NCBI GenBank assembly: GCA_015520395.1
Contig: WAQG01000147.1
Span: 1 to 5,608 of the forward strand
Origin: Candidatus Geoarchaeota archaeon
GTDB lineage: Archaea > Thermoproteota > Thermoprotei > Gearchaeales > WAQG01
Direction of reading: 5' to 3'
DNA: 5,608 nt
Part shown: in pieces, positions 1 through 5,608 of the stretch
Layout: each line of letters starts with the position of its first letter
Numbering within the stretch: the first letter of the stretch is position 1
Notes under the pieces: generated by a model
Told to the model about the DNA's origin: nothing
Databases searched by the model: none
Seen by the model: only the letters and a program-made list of their open reading frames with translations
Made by a program: the position numbers and the translations under genes

Positions 1-2300
1 CTCAAATCCTCCTGATAGCCACAGTACAACGTCCGATACTTATCAACCGGCGCCGAAGCTCCATATATCGATGAATCCACAAAGCCCACGCCGCCCACAG
101 GAATCACCTTAGGCTCACCCATATAAGGCGAATAAAACGTCACATTAGTAACAGTCACAGTATAGGACTGAAGTCCAAATGTTTCAAATGCTATCGGAAT
201 TTCGACGTAGGCCCACTCAGCTATCTTCCTCTCAGCCCAGCCCACGTCTATATGGATCCTTATGCTATTACTATCTATCATTGTCACGTCGATCCCCCCA
301 ATAGCGCTCCTTAATAGATCTTCGGCAGGAAATGTTACGAGGCTAACAACAGCCGAAGCAAGTCCCTCTAAAAGCCCTTCCACCAGGTTAATCCACTCTA
401 TGAACGCGCTAATATATTCGACTAGCTCGTGCACGCTAGTGTCGCTGAGGTAACGCTCTTTGGCGATGGGCCCTGAAATTCTCAGGCTAGTCTCAACGTC
501 TATCCAAATATCATCATGCTTAGGTGTTACATACCCCGTTCTCCTATCCTTATACGGGGTTAGTAATATAACCAAAGTTGGCTCTCCGATCGTTGCACCT
601 TGCACATCTAGCCGTATTGCTAGTCTTCCCTTCTCTGAGACATATACGTACATCCAGTTTATGTCATAGATGGTCCATAATGCTGAGAGTGGCCGGTTCA
701 TTTCTGGCCTTAACATGCCCCTGAGCTCTATGTGGTGTAGTAGCACCGCACCTTCGGCTTCTCCTTCGGGTAGTATTAGGCGCCCTACTACCGGGAATGG
801 CCCTATAATTATGTCTGAGTCTACGCCCATGAGCATTAGGGAGTCCCTAACAGACCTATCAGCGTCTCCCATCCAGTACCAGCTGGTATAGTTGAACCTA
901 TACACCCATTTCTCCCCATCCCACTCTCTTGGAGCTATTGCATAGCCTATCAGCCTTCCACCATAATATGCGTAGATTGTTAGTGTCGATGGTGGGGCGC
1001 TCGGGCCACTATATATGTAAGTCAACGACGCTGTGAACTGGCCGGTATAGGCTATGTGGCCTGGCGCGGGATCCACCCTAGGCACCCTTATGTAAGTTCC
1101 ATTAGTATAGTGAGGGTACTCCCCGAATACTCCTAATAGCTTTATCTCATGGGCGCCTATCGACACATACTCTGTCAGGTATGTTGTTGTGTTGACGTAT
1201 GCGTAGATCACGCCGTCGATTATTCTTTTCTCGCCTCCGAAGCCTATTAGCCATATCCTAGCCTTAATTGGATAGTCTGCTATTCCCAGACCTTCAAGGC
1301 TTATTTCCCTGGCTACATAAACCTTCCTTTTTCCATCCACGTAGACCCATTGGCCCGTGTCAAAGTAGAGCGGAAAACCACTCTCGGAATACACGTTTAT
1401 CCATACGTAGTACCAATAGCCTGGGCTTGTGTTATTTGAGAGCACGAATCTGAGGAGGAGGGTGCCGTTCGGGAAGTCGAGGAGAGGCGTGTAGGCAGCC
1501 CAGAGAGCCCAAGATGGCAGAGGGAGTGTGGGGTACTCAGACATGTCAAAAGCCTTGCTTTTAAATGATACAGTCATGCTGCCTCCTATAGGCAGCAACA
1601 CTAGGGCACTGGCAATCCTGGCTAAGCCAGCAATGTTCAGAACCCTCTCAGGCGTCGTTACGTCCTGCGGGCCTATGATCATAGACGGGTATGGCAGCGA
1701 GCCCCCCTCATCCGTCCCCACATAGCTTAACAGGACGTATCCCCTGTAGCCTTCTAGGGAGAACTCTGCAAGCTTCCCACCCAGCGGCGCGCTTCCAGCG
1801 ACCTCCTCAAGAGTTATGTTCGATGGAAGCAGGGGCACATCGACGCACAGCCTGGTTTCAGGCCTAAGTATCCTGGGGAGGATCGGGGCCTTATAAATCC
1901 CAGCTGAGCCCGTTGAGGAAAGCGTATCGACTAACTTAGCCTCTACGCTAAGCTGGGCCACGCTCCAACCATAACCCAGATCAACCCAGCCCCCGTCCCT
2001 ATACACCCTTCCAAGCTTCGTATAAACAAACGCCGCAAGAAAGCCATTGTCATCTATAGGTCTAACCCCGTTAAGCCCCACATCCCCAGCCCTGAAACAT
2101 AAATGCTCGCCCTTAGGGATTTCAGGCTTTCCCTCAACCTCGCCCCCAGATACGCTATCGTAACCCTCCTTAACTGGCTGGTGTGCTGGGCTGCCCAGCC
2201 CATACGAGGATGCAGCCATTATAAGTACCGGCATCGCAGAGATAAGCAGTATTAATATTGCTCCCACAAGGCCTTTTAAACCTATTTTGCCTAATTTCAT
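1..2300 (-). CDS. Large exported/surface protein of unknown function, 3' end beyond the left edge
   Basis: I translated this strand codon by codon and found no stop from 2327 down to base 1, giving 766 residues from the ATG at 2300; the C terminus is outside the window. Residues 1-30 look like a signal peptide or membrane anchor: Lys2, Lys5 and Lys9, a hydrophobic core at about 11-29, then Ala-Ala-Ser at 29-31 as a possible cleavage site. The rest is rich in Tyr, Trp, Gly, Val, Thr and Pro with alternating hydrophobic residues, which suggests stacked beta domains. Sequons Asn-X-Ser/Thr occur at about N161, N278, N289, N290, N370, N400, N470 and N719, as expected for an archaeal cell-surface glycoprotein. 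A helical, amphipathic stretch lies at about 620-668. Only three Cys are seen (68, 152, 760). I recognise no family or catalytic motif. An S-layer-associated, substrate-binding or adhesion role is inference only. ATG 2300 was preferred over ATG 2312 because the TATA box predicts transcription starting near 2307; GTG 2309 and TTG 2306 are also possible. Confidence 0.85.
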   Translation of the reverse strand, partial: MKLGKIGLKGLVGAILILLISAMPVLIMAASSYGLGSPAHQPVKEGYDSVSGGEVEGKPEIPKGEHLCFRAGDVGLNGVRPIDDNGFLAAFVYTKLGRVYRDGGWVDLGYGWSVAQLSVEAKLVDTLSSTGSAGIYKAPILPRILRPETRLCVDVPLLPSNITLEEVAGSAPLGGKLAEFSLEGYRGYVLLSYVGTDEGGSLPYPSMIIGPQDVTTPERVLNIAGLARIASALVLLPIGGSMTVSFKSKAFDMSEYPTLPLPSWALWAAYTPLLDFPNGTLLLRFVLSNNTSPGYWYYVWINVYSESGFPLYFDTGQWVYVDGKRKVYVAREISLEGLGIADYPIKARIWLIGFGGEKRIIDGVIYAYVNTTTYLTEYVSIGAHEIKLLGVFGEYPHYTNGTYIRVPRVDPAPGHIAYTGQFTASLTYIYSGPSAPPSTLTIYAYYGGRLIGYAIAPREWDGEKWVYRFNYTSWYWMGDADRSVRDSLMLMGVDSDIIIGPFPVVGRLILPEGEAEGAVLLHHIELRGMLRPEMNRPLSALWTIYDINWMYVYVSEKGRLAIRLDVQGATIGEPTLVILLTPYKDRRTGYVTPKHDDIWIDVETSLRISGPIAKERYLSDTSVHELVEYISAFIEWINLVEGLLEGLASAVVSLVTFPAEDLLRSAIGGIDVTMIDSNSIRIHIDVGWAERKIAEWAYVEIPIAFETFGLQSYTVTVTNVTFYSPYMGEPKVIPVGGVGFVDSSIYGASAPVDKYRTLYCGYQEDL

Positions 2301-2329
2301 CCTCAACACCATGTTTTTTTGTATAGATT

Positions 2330-2343
2330 AATATAAATGTTTC
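2330..2343 (-). promoter_or_regulatory. BRE + TATA box for the surface-protein gene
   Basis: Read on the minus strand, GAAACA (2343-2338, BRE-like) is followed directly by TTTATATT (2337-2330), a near-consensus archaeal TATA box. Its centre is about 33 bases upstream of ATG 2300 and about 21 upstream of ATG 2312. Archaeal TATA boxes usually centre 26-27 bases before the transcription start, which puts the start near 2307. That gives a nearly leaderless mRNA beginning at ATG 2300 and would leave ATG 2312 untranscribed. No usable Shine-Dalgarno sequence precedes either ATG: GAGG abuts ATG 2300 with no spacer. The box also overlaps the last codons of the open frame at 2328-2561. Confidence 0.6.
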
Positions 2344-2529
2344 GACCTTAACCCTACATCCCTGTTGCCCATTGACTTGGTGGGCTGGACTCCATTTAAT
2401 ACTGTTGCTGGCTCTGCTGTGAAAGCTGTAATGCCTGATTCGTCATCCTTAAGGTAGGGAGATGAGCCTTGTAATATGCCTGGGGGTGTCGAGGCGTGTC
2501 TTTGTTGTTGGTTTTCGATGTTGGGTCTG

Positions 2530-2547
2530 TTATAAGGGATAAATAGT
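2530..2547 (+). promoter_or_regulatory. TATA-like elements for the nuclease-reductase unit
   Basis: Two A/T-rich elements precede the nuclease start: TTATAAGG (2530-2537) and GATAAATAG (2539-2547). The first would place transcription near 2560, leaving about 12 bases of leader that contain the ribosome-binding site. The second would start transcription near 2569, almost leaderless. Neither has a clear BRE, so the exact element is uncertain. This is the only region suited to drive the plus-strand pair, because the two genes themselves overlap. Confidence 0.35.
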
Positions 2548-2565
2548 GTTAGGTGGATTATTTAG

Positions 2566-2571
2566 GGGAGG
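2566..2571 (+). promoter_or_regulatory. Shine-Dalgarno-like GGGAGG abutting the nuclease ATG
   Basis: GGGAGG complements the 3' end of archaeal 16S rRNA but ends directly at ATG 2572, with no spacer. An in-frame stop at 2563-2565 rules out any start further upstream, and no other ATG, GTG or TTG follows closely in frame. Either the site works poorly or it is a chance match on a leaderless message. Confidence 0.35.
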
Positions 2572-3351
2572 ATGCTTAGGAAGGGGCTGAGCAGCGAGAA
2601 AATTGCTCGGAGGCTTCTCGAAAATCTTGGATATACCGTTCTTGAGCGGAGGAAACAGATTGTTGTGAATGGGGCTAAGGTGGCTGAGGTCGACCTCATG
2701 GCGGTTGGGCCGGATGGGGAGAAGTATGCCGTTGAGGTTAAGGCTGGGAAGATAAGTGTGAACGACATAAGGCAGGCTTACACAAACGCCCTTCTCGTAG
2801 AGGCTAAGCCGATGATCGTCTGTAAGGGGTTTGCGGATGAGGGGGCTAAGCAGGCGGCTAAGTCCCTTGGCGTGGAGGTCGTGACCTTCTCGAGCTACTA
2901 CCTGCTCCTGGACATCGACGAGCTCTACGCGGTCGTTAATGAGACTGTGAGGGAGGTGCTTGAGGAGTATGGCCTTCTCCCACTTCCATCTCGAGACATC
3001 CTCTCGCCCAGAGATATCGAGGTTCTTGAGGCTATAGCGAAGAGCTCAAGTATGGAGGAGGCGGCTGAAAGGCTTGGAATCAAGCTGAGGGCCCTCAACT
3101 CCAGGATAAAAAGGCTGAAGCTGGCAGGAATTCTCCCAAGGGTCAGGGACTATGAGAGGCTTAAGCTTGTGGCAAAGAACATTCTGAGAAGGATGACCGT
3201 GGAGGAGCTTGAGGACAGGCTTAAGTCAACACTAAAGCAGCTTAATAAGGCCCTTGAGGAGCTTGAGGCTTACCTTTCACAGCTCAGGGAAGGCGAAAAG
3301 CTTAGAAATACCTCGGCCGAAAAGGGTGTTGGTGGATCTCGTGAAGAGTAG
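2572..3351 (+). CDS. PD-(D/E)XK (RecB/Mrr-like) nuclease-fold protein with HTH and coiled coil
   Basis: This 259-residue protein has three parts. Residues 1-115 form a restriction-endonuclease-like fold: an N-terminal helix with Glu9, then GYTVLERR, then the core EVD (39-41) followed by EVK (55-57), the classical D/E...ExK metal-binding set. Gln68 and Tyr70 follow, as in Mrr/RecB-like and Holliday-resolvase-like families. All expected catalytic residues are present, so it may be an active Mg-dependent DNA nuclease. Residues about 145-190 form a helix-turn-helix (MEEAAERLGIKLRALNSRIK) likely to bind DNA. Residues about 205-245 are heptad-like and Leu/Glu/Lys-rich, consistent with a dimerising coiled coil. 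The combination resembles archaeal proteins usually annotated as RecB-family nucleases with an HTH; the substrate is unknown. The final 15 residues are polar and overlap the next gene. DNA repair, recombination or regulation are all possible; I cannot choose. ATG 2572 is the only reasonable start. Confidence 0.8.
   Translation: MLRKGLSSEKIARRLLENLGYTVLERRKQIVVNGAKVAEVDLMAVGPDGEKYAVEVKAGKISVNDIRQAYTNALLVEAKPMIVCKGFADEGAKQAAKSLGVEVVTFSSYYLLLDIDELYAVVNETVREVLEEYGLLPLPSRDILSPRDIEVLEAIAKSSSMEEAAERLGIKLRALNSRIKRLKLAGILPRVRDYERLKLVAKNILRRMTVEELEDRLKSTLKQLNKALEELEAYLSQLREGEKLRNTSAEKGVGGSREE
3331..3335 (+). promoter_or_regulatory. Ribosome-binding site supporting GTG 3341
   Basis: GGTGG lies five bases before GTG 3341 and partly matches the archaeal consensus GGAGGTGAT. 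It sits inside the end of the upstream nuclease gene, as in translationally coupled genes. The other in-frame starts, GTG 3326, TTG 3329 and GTG 3332, have weaker or badly spaced sites. Confidence 0.4.
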
Positions 3352-4531
3352 CTACGACATAGTCGTTGTCGGCGGCGGCCCGGCGGGCCTTGTCGCTGCC
3401 AGGACGGCTGCTGAAAAGGGTGCTAAGGTTCTTCTTGTTGAGAAAGAAAACGAGTTTGGAAGAAAGCCGTGCGGCGGCGGTCTCTCAAGCAATGGGCTGA
3501 GGCTGTCGGGACTCGAGCCCAGCGAAAGGTTTGTGGAGAATGTCGTGGAGGGCTTCGTCGTCTATGCCCCGGACGAGTCAAAGTATGTGAAGGCTGAGAA
3601 CGTCGAGATCGGGGAGGAGCCTGGCTACGTCCTTGACAAGCGCAGCTTCGTCTACCATCTAGCCCTCTCTGCAGCCGATGCTGGAGTCGACGTTTGGATA
3701 AGGTCTCCGGCCATAAAGCTCGTGTTTAACGACGGTTTCGTGACGGGCGTTGTTGTAAAAAGAGATCTCAAGGATGTTGTAACCGTAGAGGCTAAGGTCG
3801 TTATAGATGCGAGCGGCTATGCCTCCAGGCTGTCGAGGGATGTGCTGCCGCAGGGGAAGGACTACATTCTCATACCGGCGGTTCAGTACAAGATGACCGA
3901 TGTCAAGGTTGATGACCGTTTCCTCTACTTCTATGTTGGAAACGAGGTGGCCCCAGAGGGCTATGCTTGGATATTCCCAACTGGAAGAAAGACCGCTAAC
4001 GTGGGGATAGGTGTCATGAGGCCGGGGGCCAAGGAGTGGCTTGACAGGTTCATAGCCAGGCACCCAGACATATTTAGAGGCTCAAAGATACTCAAATTTG
4101 AGTCAGCCGCAGTGCCCGTGGGCGGACTCATACCCAAACTTGTATATAACGGGCTTATGGTCGTTGGCGACTACGCCGGACAAGTCATCCCGCTGACGGG
4201 CGGTGGAAACCACTCCTCAATGGCTGGCGGCAAGATGGCCGCCGAGGTGGCCGTTGCCGCCATCGGCGAAGGCGACGTGAGTGCCTCAAGGCTCTCAGAG
4301 TATGAGAAACTCTATGTCGGTGGAAGGTGGGGCAAGAGAATTAGGGATAGCTTAAGAGCAATGAAGGCGATCTCGAAGCTCTCCGACAACGAGCTCAACA
4401 GGCTTGCAGAGCTTCTAGACGGGAAGGATATAGTGGATCTCGCCAATGGGATAAACGTTGGGAGGGTTGCAAAGAAGATACTCTCGGATCCCGTGCTGGC
4501 CGCCAAGCTCGCAATAGCACTACTTTCCTAG
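3341..4531 (+). CDS. Geranylgeranyl reductase family flavoprotein (archaeal lipid prenyl-chain reductase)
   Basis: This is an FAD-dependent reductase that hydrogenates the geranylgeranyl chains of archaeal ether lipids, such as digeranylgeranylglycerophospholipid, to phytanyl chains at the membrane. From GTG 3341 it has 396 residues, the usual family length. Visible features are a dinucleotide-binding motif GGGPAG (11-16) with the acidic residue Glu34 ending the second strand, and the family hallmark KPCGGG (42-47) with Cys44. The substrate-site motif PEGYAWIFP (205-213) fits PxxYxWxFP, and the second FAD motif GDYAG (276-280) leads into PLTGGGNHSS (284-293). The C terminus (about 340-396) is helical. 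The N terminus MKSSYDIVVVGG matches typical family starts. An ATG at 3254 in the same frame would add 29 residues that merely re-read the nuclease gene and is rejected; GTG 3326 remains possible. It overlaps the nuclease gene by 11 bases, implying coupled expression. Archaea often carry several paralogues, and some act on quinones or free prenyl diphosphates, so the exact substrate is inferred. The Asn-His at 290-291 may differ from the commoner motif here. Confidence 0.9.
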   Translation: MKSSYDIVVVGGGPAGLVAARTAAEKGAKVLLVEKENEFGRKPCGGGLSSNGLRLSGLEPSERFVENVVEGFVVYAPDESKYVKAENVEIGEEPGYVLDKRSFVYHLALSAADAGVDVWIRSPAIKLVFNDGFVTGVVVKRDLKDVVTVEAKVVIDASGYASRLSRDVLPQGKDYILIPAVQYKMTDVKVDDRFLYFYVGNEVAPEGYAWIFPTGRKTANVGIGVMRPGAKEWLDRFIARHPDIFRGSKILKFESAAVPVGGLIPKLVYNGLMVVGDYAGQVIPLTGGGNHSSMAGGKMAAEVAVAAIGEGDVSASRLSEYEKLYVGGRWGKRIRDSLRAMKAISKLSDNELNRLAELLDGKDIVDLANGINVGRVAKKILSDPVLAAKLAIALLS

Positions 4532-5608
4532 CTCCCCCACAAAGCTCGCTATTCTCCAAACCCCCTCCTCTAGTTTTCTCCTATCCATTGAGAGCGGCGC
4601 ATAGGAGAGCCTCGTCCAGCCCTCCATGCCGAAGTCTACTCCTGGGGCCAACGCAACCTGCCATTTCTTCAGAAGCATCTCACAGAACTTCTTGGAGCTC
4701 TCGACATACCTGCTGTGGTTGAAGAAGAGGTAGAAGCCGCCCTGGGGCCTTAACGCCTTTATCCCCGGCATGAGCCTTCTGAACAGCCTGTAGGTCAGTC
4801 TAGCCACCTTAGCATACCTTCTCCTGCCATCCTCTATGTACTTTTTGACCTCGGCCAAGTACTCATCGTTGCTGAACACCCTGTTGAGGGTTTCCTGAAC
4901 CAGCCGGTTTGGGCAGAGGTTAAATGCCTGCTCCATCGTCTCTACGGCATGGACAAGCTCCCTGTCCGCTATGGCGTACGACAGCCTCCACCCAGGTATC
5001 CTCAGCTCCTTTGAAAAGGAGGCCATGATTATCTCCCTCTCCCTCCTTGCTCGGAGGAAGTAGTTCGGGGTGTCTGTGTAGATGAAGCCCCTGTATGCAA
5101 CGTCTATCAAAACCCAGAAGCCATAGTCCTCGGCCAGGTCGAGAACACCCTCCACGATGTCGTCGCTCAGAACCTGGCTATCCGGATTTCCCGGGGTTGT
5201 AAGTATCACCATCTTAGTCCTCCTACTCACAAGCCTTTCAAGCGACTCTAGGCTGGGGTTGAAGCCTCCCCACCTAATGAACCTCCAACGCTTTATCCTG
5301 ACCTTCAGAAGCGACTCAAGCTTAAGCTGCCTCTCGTAGTTCAGGTAGGAGGGGTTGGGGAGTATAACCTCGTCGCCCGGGTCGACAAGCACCCTTATAA
5401 AGGCGGCCGTCAGCTCCGTGCTCCCCATCCCGACAATTATCTCCTCGGGGTCAACGGGCCTTCCGAAGATCTCCTTCTCATACTTAACTATGTTCCGTAT
5501 GAAGTAGGGCTGCCCCCTGGTCGCCCCATACCTGGAACCCCTGACGTACAGATCATCATCCTCAACCACCTCTAACAAGGCCCTCTTGAGGGGCGGGGGT
5601 GGAGGATC
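4520..5608 (-). CDS. PLP-dependent class I/II aminotransferase, 5' end beyond the right edge
   Basis: This cytosolic fold-type I PLP enzyme transfers amino groups between an amino acid and a 2-oxo acid. Numbering the 362 visible residues from base 5608, the core is intact: Tyr27 (substrate-side Tyr), GST (62-64) at the phosphate site, Asn141 in PGNPDS, Asp169 and Tyr172 in DVAYRGF, and the Schiff-base Lys200 in SFSKEL. Arg208 in PGWRLSY follows, and Arg333 in TRLSYA is the probable carboxylate-binding arginine. The frame stays open to the edge, starting DPPPPPLKRA, which fits the conserved GDP-proline stretch near the N terminus of these enzymes. The TTG at 5578 is therefore not the true start; perhaps 30-40 residues are missing. 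The NPxNPTG motif is altered, with Asp-Ser where Thr-Gly is usual. Aspartate, aromatic and alanine aminotransferases all look alike at this level, so the substrate is not assigned. Its 3' end overlaps the convergent reductase gene by 12 bases. Confidence 0.88.
   Translation of the reverse strand, partial: DPPPPPLKRALLEVVEDDDLYVRGSRYGATRGQPYFIRNIVKYEKEIFGRPVDPEEIIVGMGSTELTAAFIRVLVDPGDEVILPNPSYLNYERQLKLESLLKVRIKRWRFIRWGGFNPSLESLERLVSRRTKMVILTTPGNPDSQVLSDDIVEGVLDLAEDYGFWVLIDVAYRGFIYTDTPNYFLRARREREIIMASFSKELRIPGWRLSYAIADRELVHAVETMEQAFNLCPNRLVQETLNRVFSNDEYLAEVKKYIEDGRRRYAKVARLTYRLFRRLMPGIKALRPQGGFYLFFNHSRYVESSKKFCEMLLKKWQVALAPGVDFGMEGWTRLSYAPLSMDRRKLEEGVWRIASFVGELGK

Larger units (their letters stand above)
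2328..2561 (-). pseudogene. Possible decayed gene tail: 77-codon open frame without a normal start
   Basis: On the minus strand the frame from 2561 to a TAA at 2330-2328 holds 77 codons without a stop. It is bounded upstream by a TAA at 2564-2562. The translation has a natural-looking hydrophilic composition: segments include IENQQQRHASTPPG, then PYLKDDESGITAF, then GNRDVGLRSKHLY at the end. The only ATG lies 14 codons from the end, and no GTG or TTG is suitably placed, so it is not an intact gene. It shares the frame of the downstream surface-protein gene but is separated from it by the TAA. One reading is a C-terminal remnant of a gene truncated on the side of the nuclease promoter. Pro/Thr-rich, loosely constrained tails are common, for instance at the C ends of archaeal transposon proteins of the TnpB type, but I see no diagnostic motif. 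A chance open frame in non-coding DNA is equally possible. Confidence 0.22.

Noticed and set aside
262..1725. Five plus-strand open frames of 61-73 codons (262-453, 460-669, 670-891, 1268-1453, 1528-1725)
   Set aside because: They lie opposite the continuous minus-strand surface-protein gene, are short, Ser-rich and in varying frames, and have no good ribosome-binding sites.
2332..2457. Plus-strand stop-free stretch ending MPDSSSLR, with GTG 2380 as a possible start
   Set aside because: It is too short, lacks a ribosome-binding site and overlaps the minus-strand open frame and promoter; no way to prefer it.
2420..2470. Possible C/D-box small RNA in the intergenic region
   Set aside because: A CTGA (2434-2437) and a GATGA-like string are present, but no properly spaced C, D', C' and D set was found.
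2476..2535. 19-residue plus-strand micropeptide with several Cys (ATG 2476, TAA 2533-2535)
   Set aside because: There is a weak GGGAGATGAG upstream, but its end overlaps the likely TATA box of the nuclease gene and nothing supports translation.
2562..2768. 68-codon minus-strand frame across the start of the nuclease gene
   Set aside because: It is antisense to the nuclease catalytic domain and Ser/Pro/Thr-rich, as shadows usually are.
3659..4063. 134-codon minus-strand frame inside the reductase gene
   Set aside because: It is antisense to a well-supported flavoprotein with conserved motifs, and its translation has no recognisable domain.
4312..5339. Short frames at 4312-4506 (minus) and 5157-5339 (plus)
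   Set aside because: Both lie opposite conserved coding sequence of the reductase and the aminotransferase.

Overview
The window looks like chromosomal DNA from a hyperthermophilic archaeon, probably of the Thermoproteota (crenarchaeal) side. The support is a geranylgeranyl reductase of the archaeal ether-lipid type, arginine codons that are mostly AGG, frequent ATA isoleucine codons, a TATA/BRE promoter placed for a nearly leaderless mRNA, and tightly packed, overlapping genes. The lineage is an inference and I cannot name a genus.

Layout. Positions 1-2300 (minus) are one uninterrupted reading frame of 766 visible codons that runs off the left edge. It encodes a large exported, probably surface-anchored protein with an N-terminal signal or anchor segment, which I do not recognise. 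Positions 2301-2571 are a divergent promoter region, with a good BRE/TATA element for the minus-strand gene and weaker TATA-like elements for the plus-strand genes. It also holds a 77-codon minus-strand open frame with no ordinary start codon near its beginning, possibly the tail of a decayed gene. Positions 2572-3351 (plus) encode a PD-(D/E)XK nuclease-fold protein joined to a helix-turn-helix and a coiled coil. It overlaps by 11 bases a geranylgeranyl reductase gene (3341-4531, plus), so the two are very likely one transcription unit. Positions 4520-5608 (minus) are a PLP-dependent class I/II aminotransferase that converges on the reductase with a 12-base overlap of the 3' ends. Its N terminus lies beyond the right edge.

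How the genes relate. The reductase saturates prenyl chains of membrane lipids. The nuclease-HTH protein has no obvious metabolic link to it, and their coupling may be simple gene packing. The surface protein and the aminotransferase are transcribed on the opposite strand from the central pair. I see no tRNA, rRNA, CRISPR array or intact mobile element. No previously undescribed multi-gene system is evident. The least explained parts are the large secreted protein and the orphan open frame in the divergent intergenic region.
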